Source: Arcicella lustrica (GTDB lineage Bacteria; Bacteroidota; Bacteroidia; Cytophagales; Spirosomataceae). Taken from it: a stretch of 64,000 bases of DNA. The translations under genes were made by a program, and so were the position numbers. This document shows positions 1-7,918 of the stretch, in pieces (the first letter of the stretch is position 1; the number at the start of each line of letters is the position of its first letter). A model generated the notes under the pieces. The model made no database searches. It worked only from the letters and a program-made list of their open reading frames with translations, and was not told the DNA's origin. Location of the stretch: positions 1 to 64,000 of the forward strand of contig NZ_JAYGIM010000004.1 in the NCBI RefSeq assembly GCF_034930985.1. Direction: 5' to 3'.

Positions 1-111
1 AAGAAATGAACAGGAATAGAAGCCCAACTTAGCACAAAAACCAGTATTAACACAAAAGATTAAAATACATTTAGAAATAAAAAATAAATGGTGTAATCTT
101 GGTAATACAAT

Positions 112-167
112 AAAAAAAACTTGACAATCAATTCAGTTTTTAACCCCTAATACTGTCAAGCTTTTTT
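112..167 (+). terminator. Rho-independent terminator-like hairpin
   Basis: The arm at 112-126 (A-run then CTTGACA) pairs with TGTCAAG plus a T-run at 154-167, with one bulged C. The T6 tract on the + strand suits a transcript entering from outside the left edge of the window. Nothing else is recognisable in bases 1-165. Confidence 0.55.
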
Positions 168-180
168 AGGATGAGACAAA

Positions 181-474
181 TCCCTCAGTTGGGAAGCAAA
201 ATCCCTCAGTCGGGAAGCAAAATCCCTCAGTCAGGAAGCAAAATCCCTTAGTCAGGAAACAAAATCTCTCAGTCGGGAAGCAAAATCCCTTAGTCGGGAA
301 GCAAAATCCCTCAGTCAGGAAGCAAAATCCCTCAGTCAGGAAGCAAAATCCCTCAGTCAGGAAGCAAAATCCCTCAGTCAGGAAGCAAAATCTCTCAGTC
401 GGGAAGCTTAATCTCTCGGATGGGTTGCAAAATCTCTCCGTCGTGAAGCAAAATCCCTCAATCGGGTTGCTTAT
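181..474. repeat. 21-bp tandem repeat array, 14 units
   Basis: Units of the form TCCCTCAGTCAGGAAGCAAA(A) start at 181, 202, 223, 244, 265, 286, 307, 328, 349, 370, 391, 412, 433 and 454, with no length change anywhere. Units differ by substitutions (TCAGG/TCGGG, CCC/CTC; the last three are more diverged). Because the period is a multiple of 3 and the unit lacks stops in several frames, long repetitive ORFs are open on both strands. One minus-strand frame would give a 117-aa product of (EGFCFLT)n heptads from 519 to 166. There is no signal peptide or clear initiation context, so I annotate it as a repeat rather than a gene. Confidence 0.9.
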
Positions 475-477
475 TCC

Positions 478-519
478 GTGGCTGGTCTCCTGACAATTTT
501 TGTTCGGGAGACCAGCCAC
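478..519. repeat. Perfect 13-bp inverted repeat next to the 21-bp array
   Basis: GTGGCTGGTCTCC (478-490) is the exact reverse complement of GGAGACCAGCCAC (507-519), with a 16-nt loop. It directly abuts the end of the 21-bp array. No T-tract follows on either strand, so it is not an obvious terminator. The word GGTCT...AGACC recurs in the hairpins at 640-662 and about 1856-1878. Confidence 0.8.
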
Positions 520-612
520 TGGAGTAAAATATCTCTTTCAAAAACAATTGGAATGTGTGTTTAGAAAGTATTTGGGATTTACCAAAAGGCAATACACCTC
601 TTCTAAAAAAAT

Positions 613-663
613 CAAGCGTGATACACTCTTATTTGTTTTTGGTCTTAGGAGAGCCTAAGACCA
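613..663. repeat. Dispersed ~50-bp element, copy 1 (hairpin TGGTCTTAGG...CCTAAGACCA)
   Basis: The stretch 613-663 is nearly identical to 1829-1879: TCAAGCGTGATACACTC here versus TCGAGCGTGACGCTC there, then an identical tail TTATTTGTTTTTGGTCTTAG and onward. Both copies end in a perfect 10-bp hairpin, TGGTCTTAGG / CCTAAGACCA (640-649 / 653-662 here). The two copies lie in the same orientation on either side of the RraB-TPR gene (688-1599). A short + strand ORF across it (555-761) is just an open frame through the repeat. Confidence 0.8.
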
Positions 664-687
664 GCTTGAACCCCAATAATACCAAAC

Positions 688-1599
688 CTAATCTTGTGTG
701 CCGTTTTTCTCCTTGTTTATGTTGTCCAAAAGTGAACTTGCATTTGTATTATTGGGGTTAAGTTTCAAAGCCATTTTACAATTTGTTTCAGCGTCTTTGA
801 ATTGTCTTAAAACAAATTGAGATGCAGCAATGCCATATAATACGTTGTCGTCTTTAGGATTTATTTTGGCTGCTTTTTGGTAATAGTCAACTGACTTTTG
901 ATACTGTTGATTGTCATAATAAGTTGCTCCAAGATTAAAGCAAGCCTTAAAATAATTTGGATTAAGTATTACTGCTTTTTCAAGTTTTTCAACTCCTGTT
1001 TTTATCTGTCCAAGTCCAATATAGCTTACTCCAAGTTTAAAGTTTGAAGTGTCGGGTTTGATATTTTTTTCTATACACTTATTAAATACAATGATTGCTT
1101 TGTCGTTAGTTTCACTATCATAAAGTTCTCCTGCTAATTTGTAAAGTTCAGCGTCTGTTTTAGTATCAAGCAATTTTTCAAAGTCACTTTTTGAAACCAA
1201 TGGTTTTGTTGGGTCTGCATTGCCAACGTCCCAACCATCATAAGTTTCAACTTTAGATTTCTTGGAAAGTTTTTCAAGTTGATTTTCTCTCTCCAAAAGT
1301 GAAACTCTTGTATGAATTTCTACTTTTTCGACATGTAAAACAAACTCATTCTTTTCAGTCATTTCAAGTCTGACTAATTGGTAGTTGTCTTTGAGTAATT
1401 CATTTTTAAAATTTTCAAGTTTTGATTTGTCCTTGTCATAAAAAAAGTAACCGAACAGTAAAGGCTTTTTAGTGTCCACACCTTGAAGTTCCATTTTTTC
1501 AAAGATAGAATTTATGTTAGCCATTCTTTTGTTGTCCTGTGCATTGGTATAAACAATAAAGTTTATGAAGATTACAATTAGGTAAAATATTTTTTTCAT
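688..1599 (-). CDS. Exported RraB-like domain protein with C-terminal TPR repeats
   Basis: 303 aa. A signal peptide (residues 1-20, ending TNA-Q) indicates export across the inner membrane. Residues ~45-130 resemble the RraB fold (regulator of RNase E activity B): LFGYFFYDKD near the start, a hydrophobic EFVLHVEKVEI strand, and the closing TYDGWDVGN motif typical of that family. Residues ~155-295 form about four TPR helix pairs with typical endings such as KINPKDDNVLYGIAA and LKLNPNNTNA. TPRs mediate protein-protein contacts. Known RraB acts on cytoplasmic RNase E, so an exported version cannot do that and presumably uses the fold for another binding job. It lies alone, flanked by both copies of the ~50-bp element. 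Domain call is moderate; function unknown. Confidence 0.7.
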   Translation of the reverse strand: MKKIFYLIVIFINFIVYTNAQDNKRMANINSIFEKMELQGVDTKKPLLFGYFFYDKDKSKLENFKNELLKDNYQLVRLEMTEKNEFVLHVEKVEIHTRVSLLERENQLEKLSKKSKVETYDGWDVGNADPTKPLVSKSDFEKLLDTKTDAELYKLAGELYDSETNDKAIIVFNKCIEKNIKPDTSNFKLGVSYIGLGQIKTGVEKLEKAVILNPNYFKACFNLGATYYDNQQYQKSVDYYQKAAKINPKDDNVLYGIAASQFVLRQFKDAETNCKMALKLNPNNTNASSLLDNINKEKNGTQD

Positions 1600-1703
1600 T
1601 TTCGTTTGTCTGGTTTAGGGTGTCCAACAAAATGGTACACAGCTTAATAAATCCAAAGGATTTAAATGTTTATAGATAATTCCAATGCCGATAAACATTA
1701 TTC

Positions 1704-1771
1704 GACCCCGAAGGGGTCATACGCTCATACCATTTCCCTTTTCCCTATAAACCTGTAATCCTTTCAGGATT
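1704..1771. repeat. Pair of short REP-like hairpins
   Basis: Two perfect small palindromes: GACCCC-GAA-GGGGTC (1704-1718) and AATCCT-TTC-AGGATT (1757-1771). They sit upstream of the RraB-TPR gene and are GC-rich relative to their surroundings. Such hairpins occur as scattered intergenic repeats in Bacteroidota; no function is assigned. Confidence 0.6.
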
Positions 1772-1828
1772 ATTGTAGGCTTAATCAATGAGTTTGTATC
1801 GTCTTTATTTTCTTGCTTTTCACAAGGT

Positions 1829-1879
1829 TCGAGCGTGACGCTCTTATTTGTTTTTGGTCTTAGGAGAGCCTAAGACCAG
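1829..1879. repeat. Dispersed ~50-bp element, copy 2
   Basis: Second copy of the element at 613-663, same orientation. This copy also contains a perfect palindrome GAGCGT-G-ACGCTC (1831-1843) that has decayed in copy 1. The following bases (AATCTCTCAGTC at 1888-1899) repeat a word of the 21-bp array unit, hinting that the two repeats share history. Confidence 0.75.
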
Positions 1880-1946
1880 TCGGAGATTAATCTCTCAGTC
1901 TGAACACTCCCGAGAGGCTACCGCTAAGACAATATTATAAGTACCT

Positions 1947-2615
1947 TTATTTCTTGCTTTTTAAGTCTATTTTCAAGTTTAATTTCTTGTTACTAGTTGT
2001 TGTATAGAAAAGTGTCAACAAGCTCCTTTCTAATTTTATCTTGTCAAATTGATATTCAGGAATTACAGCAGTAAGGTTGTTACGTTGAAAGTCAAAAGGA
2101 ATTTTCAGCACTTGTTTTTTATCAGGATAATTTACAATCAAGTTCTTATAGTTACTGTCAGCATAAACTATAAATTCAAACTGATATTTTTTATTTTCTT
2201 CAATATCACCATTAATGCAAATTAGTTGTCTAAATTCTTCAATTTTTCTTCCTGTTGTTTTGTCTATGAGTGTGTATATGCAAGGTCCATTTGCTGGGCA
2301 ACCACTTCTGAACAAAATTGATTTGTCAAATTCTTTCACAAAATGATACCCAAGTCTATATGTATATCCATAAAATTCAACTGGAACTTCGTCAAGAGTT
2401 ATTTTTCGCCCTTTTATTGTTTGAAATGTAAACCAAATTTTATCGCAATTATACTGCCAATATAGTTTTACGTTGTTTTTTAAAACCCTTGTCTCACAGC
2501 TTACTGTCGCAGTATTCATTAATGTGTTCTTGTCGCAATGACATTGTTTCTTTTGTCCAAAAATTTGGTCAAAAGTCAAAAAGCAAAATGTAAATATTAA
2601 ATAACTAGTCTTCAT
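1947..2615 (-). CDS. Exported hypothetical protein
   Basis: 222 aa from the ATG at 2615; the frame extends upstream to 2636, but the start at 2615 places a clean signal peptide first (MKTSYLIFTFCFLTF...IFG-Q). The mature N-terminus has a CxC pair (CHCDK), and further cysteines (C48-type positions, SGCPANGPC, LICINGD) suggest disulfides in the periplasm or outside the cell. The body reads as beta-rich strands with no family I recognise. It stands alone, transcribed toward the repeat cluster at 1829-1879. Its Lys/Asn-rich codon use matches an accessory gene. Function unknown. Confidence 0.55.
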   Translation of the reverse strand: MKTSYLIFTFCFLTFDQIFGQKKQCHCDKNTLMNTATVSCETRVLKNNVKLYWQYNCDKIWFTFQTIKGRKITLDEVPVEFYGYTYRLGYHFVKEFDKSILFRSGCPANGPCIYTLIDKTTGRKIEEFRQLICINGDIEENKKYQFEFIVYADSNYKNLIVNYPDKKQVLKIPFDFQRNNLTAVIPEYQFDKIKLERSLLTLFYTTTSNKKLNLKIDLKSKK

Positions 2616-2636
2616 GATATAGCTACTAACTTGCAA

Positions 2637-3110
2637 ATAAGCGAAAGTTTTAAACTCCTTTTTATCTTATTAAAATTAATCAATCATCTTTCAAACCCTA
2701 AAGTATCAAATTAAAGACTAACCCTACACTCCTAAGCAAAGCTTTCTTCCAAAAATTTATTATGTGGTATTTTTAGGCTTCTGTTTAGCTACTCATGGCA
2801 TGACTGACAAAAAAATTTCCCTTTTCCCAAACTAATTAAAGTTATGCCATGAGTATTTTTTCTTCAAGTACAATCCTGTTTCCCTTCTAAAAACCCTAAT
2901 ATTGAATTAAAAAGGCAAAATGCTGGTTTTAAAAATGCTTTTCTCTTTGAAAAACTTAACTTTGAAGATGAATAGCCTTCCAAAAGACAATCTAAGTATT
3001 CGTGCAATATTAATTTTAGTTAATATAAATTGTAAGTAGCTGAAAATGAAAATTTTAAATTCAAGATTCGCAACTCACAATTCTGCATTAGTACTTAATA
3101 CCCTTCTAAA
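2637..3110. other. 474-bp intergenic region with one long inverted repeat
   Basis: No ORF worth calling. TACTCATGGCAT (2790-2801) and ATGCCATGAGTA (2844-2855) form a 12-bp inverted repeat around a 42-nt loop, followed on the + strand by a T-run (2856-2861). It could be a weak terminator or an operator pair. The rest is AT-rich and featureless. Confidence 0.4.
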
Positions 3111-5189
3111 ATGAATAGTATGAACCCAGATGTTATGCAAGCTCCCGTGGCGGCGATAAAGCCACATCCTATGACACTCCACGGCGATACTCGTCAAGAT
3201 AATTATTATTGGTTAAACGACCCCGAAAATCCAGAAGTAATCCAATACCTTGAAGCTGAAAATGCTTATACTGATGCCGTAATGGCTCCCACAAAGGCTT
3301 TACAAGAAGCCCTTTTCCATGAAATGAAAGGCAGAATCAAAGAAAACGATGAGTCTGTTCCTGTAAAAGATGGCAATTATTATTACTATTCAAGATATAT
3401 TGAAGGAGGAGAATATCCTTTGTATTGTCGTAAAAAAGGTACTTTAGAAGCCGAAGAAGAGATTATGTTGGATGGAAACGAAATGGCAAAAAATCATGCT
3501 TATTTTAGCATTGGTGGCTATGAGGTTTCCGATAATGAACAGATTTTAGCCTATGGTGTAGATACCGTCAGTCGAAGAAATTATACTTTGAAATTCATCA
3601 ACCTAAGTACTGGCGAAATTTTACCCGATGAAATTGAAAATACAGAAGGCGGTGCTTACGCTTGGGCGACAGACAATAAAACGATTTTCTACATGGTGCG
3701 TGACCAACAAACTTTGTTGGCATCAAAAGTATTTCGCCATGTAATTGGTACGGATACTGCTGAAGATGTATTAGTTTATACTGAAGAAGACCCACAATTT
3801 TATATGGGTTTGGGCAGGATGAAATCTAAGAAATACATCATTTCAGTTTCTGAACAAAATGGTGTTTCTACAGAATATCGTTTGTTGGAAGCTTCAAATC
3901 CCACAGGTGAATTTACTCCTTTTTATCCAAGAGAAGAAGGTTTAGAATATGCCATCGAACATTTTGAGGATAAATTTTATATCAGAACTAACGCTGAAGA
4001 TGCCACCAATTTTAAATTGATGGAAGTTAATGAAGCCGAAAGTACTGACATGACAACATGGAAAGAGGTAATTCCTCATCGTGAGGATACTTATTTGGAT
4101 AGTATGGAGGTTTTTAAAAACCATTTGGTGTTGCAAGAAAGAAGTAAGGCTTTGATGCACATCCGAATTATTAACCAAAGTACAAAAGCGGAGCATTATA
4201 TTCAGTTTGACGAAACGGCTTATGATACTGGCGTATCTTCAAATCCTGATTTTGATACCAATATTCTTCGCTACTCTTATACTTCACTTTCTACGCCAAG
4301 TTCAGTATATGATTATAATATGGATACGCAAGACAAAACGCTCATGAAAGAGCAAACCGTTTTGGGGGAATTCAACAAAGAAGATTATATCAGCGAACGC
4401 CTTTTTGCTACCGCTCGTGACGGTGTAAAAGTACCGATTTCAATTGTTTACAAAAAAGGTTTCAAAAGAGATGGCTCGCAACCTTTGCTTCAATATGCTT
4501 ATGGTTCTTATGGTTATTCGATTGACCCTTACTTTTCGGCAGCAAGATTAACTTTATTGAATCGTGGTTTTGCTTTTGCGATTGCTCATATTCGTGGCGG
4601 ACAAGAAATGGGCAGAAATTGGTACGAGGATGGTAAATTGTTGAAAAAGTTAAATACTTTTCATGATTTCATTGATGTTTCAGAATACTTGATTCAAGAA
4701 AAATGGACTTCAAAAGATAAACTTTTCGCCAATGGCGGTTCGGCAGGTGGCTTATTGATGGGTGCAGTAACAAATATGCGTCCTGATTTATACAAAGGTA
4801 TTTTGGCAGCAGTGCCTTTCGTAGATGTGGTAACAACCATGCTCGACGAAAGTATTCCTTTGACCACAGGCGAATGGGAAGAATGGGGAAATCCGAAACA
4901 AAAAGAGTATTACGAATACATGAAATCGTACTCGCCAGTGGATAATGTAGAAGCAAAAGATTATCCAAATATGTTGGTTACAACAGGTTTACACGATTCG
5001 CAAGTACAGTATTTCGAGCCAGCCAAATGGGTAGCCAAATTACGTGCCTTGAAAACCAACAACAATCTTTTACTTTTCCATATCGACATGGAAGCTGGTC
5101 ACGGCGGAGCATCAGGCAGATTCAAACGTTTCCATGATGTAGCCTTAGAGTATGCTTTTATGTTGAATTTGATGGGAATTGATGAGTGA
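3111..5189 (+). CDS. ptrB: Oligopeptidase B (protease II), peptidase family S9A
   Basis: 692 aa, close to the usual ~690. It cleaves short peptides after Lys/Arg in the cytoplasm; there is no signal peptide. Residues ~1-410 are the beta-propeller that restricts access to small peptides (N-terminal HGDTRQDNYYWLNDPENPEV is characteristic). The alpha/beta hydrolase domain carries the triad Ser544 (GGSAGG), Asp629 (GLHDSQV) and His664 (EAGHGG). The block VPFVDVVTTMLDESIPLT plus EWEEWGNP is diagnostic of oligopeptidase B rather than prolyl oligopeptidase. Met4 is an alternative start. Monocistronic as seen; the SDR gene starts 97 bp downstream. Confidence 0.95.
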   Translation: MNSMNPDVMQAPVAAIKPHPMTLHGDTRQDNYYWLNDPENPEVIQYLEAENAYTDAVMAPTKALQEALFHEMKGRIKENDESVPVKDGNYYYYSRYIEGGEYPLYCRKKGTLEAEEEIMLDGNEMAKNHAYFSIGGYEVSDNEQILAYGVDTVSRRNYTLKFINLSTGEILPDEIENTEGGAYAWATDNKTIFYMVRDQQTLLASKVFRHVIGTDTAEDVLVYTEEDPQFYMGLGRMKSKKYIISVSEQNGVSTEYRLLEASNPTGEFTPFYPREEGLEYAIEHFEDKFYIRTNAEDATNFKLMEVNEAESTDMTTWKEVIPHREDTYLDSMEVFKNHLVLQERSKALMHIRIINQSTKAEHYIQFDETAYDTGVSSNPDFDTNILRYSYTSLSTPSSVYDYNMDTQDKTLMKEQTVLGEFNKEDYISERLFATARDGVKVPISIVYKKGFKRDGSQPLLQYAYGSYGYSIDPYFSAARLTLLNRGFAFAIAHIRGGQEMGRNWYEDGKLLKKLNTFHDFIDVSEYLIQEKWTSKDKLFANGGSAGGLLMGAVTNMRPDLYKGILAAVPFVDVVTTMLDESIPLTTGEWEEWGNPKQKEYYEYMKSYSPVDNVEAKDYPNMLVTTGLHDSQVQYFEPAKWVAKLRALKTNNNLLLFHIDMEAGHGGASGRFKRFHDVALEYAFMLNLMGIDE

Positions 5190-5286
5190 GGAGTTTTGAA
5201 TGCGGAATGAGGAGTATTTTAGCTTAGTCAAATTTGAAAGTTGACTAATCTGATTTTCTTTATTATTAAAAGCTTGATGCTTTACC

Positions 5287-6087
5287 ATGAATAATTTCCA
5301 TAACAAAATAGTTTGGATTACAGGAGCTTCGTCAGGTATTGGCGAAGCTCTTGCCTATCAGTTCGCTAAAGAAGGAGCAAAATTGGTACTTTCGGCAAGG
5401 CGTGAAAAGGAATTGCAAAGAGTAGCCGATACAACTGGACTCAGTGCAGACAAAGTATTAGTCTTGCCAATGGATATGTTGAATTTTGATGTTTTTCCTG
5501 AGAAAGTAAAAACGGTTTTGGACCACTTCGGACAAATTGATGTGATAATTCAGAATGCAGGAATTACACAGCGTTCATTAGTAAAAGATACAGATTTTAA
5601 AGTCTATCGAGAGATTATGGAACTGGATTTTTTCAGTACTGTGGCATTTACGCAGGCAATTCTTCCACATTTTAGCGAAAGAAAAACAGGACATTTTGTA
5701 GCAATTAGCAGCGTTGCAGGAAAAATCGGAACGCCTTTAAGAAGTGGCTACTGTGCCGCCAAACACGCTTTAATCGCTTTTTTTGATTCATTACGAGCAG
5801 AAGTTTGGCAAGAAAATATACAAGTAACAGTCATTTGTCCGGGTTATATCAATACTTCTATTTCGCTAAATGCCTTAGATGGCAAGGGGAATGTTCATGG
5901 TAAAATGGATAAAAACCAAAGCAATGGCATGAGTGCCGAACGATGTGCTGAAAAGATTGTAAAAGCCGTAAAAGCGAATCAAAAAGAAGTATATATCGGT
6001 GGTTGGTACGAAGTAGCAGGTGTATACTTAAAACGCTATTTACCTTCATTGGTTTATAAAATCGTTCAGAAAGTAAATGCAAAATAA
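5287..6087 (+). CDS. Short-chain dehydrogenase/reductase (classical SDR)
   Basis: 266 aa, standard for a classical SDR. Features in order: nucleotide-binding TGASSGIGEA (residues ~11-20), the NAG motif (QNAGITQ, ~93), catalytic Ser in AISSVAG, and the YCAAK active-site Tyr/Lys. It catalyses NAD(P)-dependent oxidation or reduction of an unknown substrate; the C-terminal hydrophobic stretch (YLKRYLPSLVYKIVQKV) recalls membrane-associated DHRS7-type SDRs. It lies 97 bp after ptrB with no terminator between, so co-transcription is possible. It converges with the M20D gene across a palindromic element. Confidence 0.9.
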   Translation: MNNFHNKIVWITGASSGIGEALAYQFAKEGAKLVLSARREKELQRVADTTGLSADKVLVLPMDMLNFDVFPEKVKTVLDHFGQIDVIIQNAGITQRSLVKDTDFKVYREIMELDFFSTVAFTQAILPHFSERKTGHFVAISSVAGKIGTPLRSGYCAAKHALIAFFDSLRAEVWQENIQVTVICPGYINTSISLNALDGKGNVHGKMDKNQSNGMSAERCAEKIVKAVKANQKEVYIGGWYEVAGVYLKRYLPSLVYKIVQKVNAK

Positions 6088-6092
6088 TTTGG

Positions 6093-6177
6093 GATTGTGG
6101 ATGTCAGATTTCGGATGTCAGCTTTCAGCAAATGGATTTTATAAATCCGACATCCGATAGCCGACATCCGACATCAA
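6093..6177. repeat. Intergenic imperfect-palindrome element between convergent genes
   Basis: The left arm is built of the words GGATGTCAG and CGGATGTCAG (about 6098-6122); the right arm of CCGACATCCG, repeated twice, then ACATC (about 6147-6176), with AAATGGATTTTATAAATCC pairing in the middle. It fills the space between the SDR stop and the amidohydrolase stop and could end transcription from both sides as a large stem. The same architecture with other words recurs at 37745-37865, 38680-38815 and 57076-57200. Confidence 0.65.
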
Positions 6178-6178
6178 A

Positions 6179-7507
6179 TTATTTCCCCACACTACTCTTT
6201 CCAGTATTCATTTCCATATAATCAACCACCAAGCTTGCCATTGATTTCATACCTAATACAAAACCACCTTCGTCAATATAAAAATCTGGAGTGTGATGTG
6301 GTGCTGTTTCTGAAACGGGTTTACCTTTTGGAGCGCCGCCCAAGAAGAAGAAAACACCCGGTACTTTTTGCTGATAGAAGGCAAAATCTTCCGCACCAGT
6401 CACCGCAGCAGTGATAGAGACATTTTCTTTACCTGCCACACCTTCTAAAGTTGGTACCATTTTCTCCGTCAAAGGAATATCATTATAAGTAACAGGGCAC
6501 ATTCTAGTGATATTTACTTCGGCTGTTGCACCCGCACTTTCTGCAATGTTTGTAGCAATTTGAGAGATTCTAGTATGAATCATGTCTTGTACACCAGTAT
6601 CCAAAGCACGAATCGTCCCATTCATATTTACTTCTTCTGGAATGATGTTACTTCTTACACCACCATTAATTTGTCCGACCGTAACAACCGCCGCCGATTC
6701 TGTTACAGGAGCATTTCTACTGACGATAGTTTGCAAACCCATAATTACTTGTGATGCCGTAACGATTGGATCAATACTCGACCAAGGATAAGCTCCGTGC
6801 GATTGCTTTCCTTTAATTTTAATTTTAAACCAGTCAGAACTCGCCATCGTACCACCCGGACGATATTTTATTTTGCCAATTTCCGTTTGAGCATTGATAT
6901 GCAAACCAAAAATAGCATCCACTTTCGGGTTTTCTAAAACGCCTTCTTTAATCATCAAAGCAGCTCCACCCTCTTCTCCTTCTGGCGCACCTTCCTCAGC
7001 AGGCTGAAAAATAAATTTAATAGTTCCTTTTAATTCACTTTTCATCGAAGCAAGAATTTCAGCAGTACCCATCAAAATTGCCACGTGCGTATCATGTCCA
7101 CAAGCGTGCATAATACTTACGGGTTGTCCATTATACTCGCCAGTTGCTTTAGAAGCAAAAGGAATATTAACACGTTCTTTTACAGGTAAACCATCCATAT
7201 CAGCACGCAAAGCCACTACTGGACCGGGTTTTCCACCCTTCAAAAGACCTACAACACCTGTTTTTCCAACGCCAGTTTTTACTTCAATTCCTAATGCACG
7301 TAAATGCGCTGCTACTTTTTCAGCCGTTTTAAATTCACGGTTACCTAGTTCTGGATTTTGGTGAAAATCTCTTCGCCAAGCTACTACTTTGGCTTCAAGA
7401 CCTTCAGCTTTTTGTGCAATTTTAGATTTTAATAGTGAAGTGGTTTGCCCAAATGAAGTGGAAAGAGAAAACATCAACAATGCCACAGGCAGAATAATCT
7501 TTTTCAT
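6179..7507 (-). CDS. Exported M20D-family amidohydrolase
   Basis: 442 aa with an N-terminal signal peptide (to TSFG-Q), so periplasmic or outer. The family (HipO / IAA-amino-acid hydrolase / N-acyl amino acid amidohydrolase) removes acyl groups from N-acyl amino acids using two metal ions. Visible motifs: ALRADMDGLPV with the catalytic Asp, MHACGHDTHVAIL with metal ligands, PAEEGAPEGEEGG with the catalytic and metal Glu, and the lid domain (~210-330) containing KGKQSHGAYP. All catalytic positions look intact. Substrate unknown. It is divergent from the SusC operon at 7919, separated by 411 bp. Confidence 0.9.
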   Translation of the reverse strand: MKKIILPVALLMFSLSTSFGQTTSLLKSKIAQKAEGLEAKVVAWRRDFHQNPELGNREFKTAEKVAAHLRALGIEVKTGVGKTGVVGLLKGGKPGPVVALRADMDGLPVKERVNIPFASKATGEYNGQPVSIMHACGHDTHVAILMGTAEILASMKSELKGTIKFIFQPAEEGAPEGEEGGAALMIKEGVLENPKVDAIFGLHINAQTEIGKIKYRPGGTMASSDWFKIKIKGKQSHGAYPWSSIDPIVTASQVIMGLQTIVSRNAPVTESAAVVTVGQINGGVRSNIIPEEVNMNGTIRALDTGVQDMIHTRISQIATNIAESAGATAEVNITRMCPVTYNDIPLTEKMVPTLEGVAGKENVSITAAVTGAEDFAFYQQKVPGVFFFLGGAPKGKPVSETAPHHTPDFYIDEGGFVLGMKSMASLVVDYMEMNTGKSSVGK

Positions 7508-7846
7508 GAAAAGTTTGATTTAAGATGAAATGATAATGATTTAAAGCTAACATTTTAATCGTCATCTCCCAAATTTTTATAATCACTTTGAAGATTTATA
7601 CCCTATTAAATATTGTATTTGATGACATTTATGATAGATAATGCTCAACGATGGCAAACTTTTAAGCTATTTTATTCAAACATTTTTATCATGAAATAGT
7701 TATATAAAAAATAAGAATCGAATCTTGTGTCAAAATGCAATTTGTAAGATTCTCCAAATTTTCATCTTCAATTTTCTAGTTTTACCTAAGAAAATACTGC
7801 TTACATGCAATTATTGCCCTATTAATTAATGTTTCAACAAATAAAA

Positions 7847-7879
7847 TTTGCATCAGCAATAAAATTCCTGTTATTTTTG
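7847..7879 (+). promoter_or_regulatory. Bacteroidota-type promoter of the first SusC operon
   Basis: TTTG at 7847-7850 and TATTTTTG at 7872-7879 match the Bacteroidota -33/-7 consensus (TTTG, TAnnTTTG) with a 21-bp spacer. It predicts a start near 7886 and a ~33-nt leader to the ATG at 7919. The remaining 7508-7840 shows no ORF or strong hairpin. Confidence 0.6.
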
Positions 7880-7918
7880 CATAATATTTTTTTATTCATC
7901 AACTCAAACTAAAATCAA

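Noticed and set aside
181..474. Possible CRISPR array
   Set aside because: Units are contiguous 21-mers without spacers and no cas gene is near.
166..519. 117-aa minus-strand ORF of (EGFCFLT)n heptads
   Set aside because: Open only because the 21-bp unit lacks stops; other frames on both strands are equally open, and there is no signal peptide or credible start.
555..761. 68-aa + strand ORF
   Set aside because: Runs across the dispersed repeat and antisense to the RraB-TPR gene; no domain or start signal.
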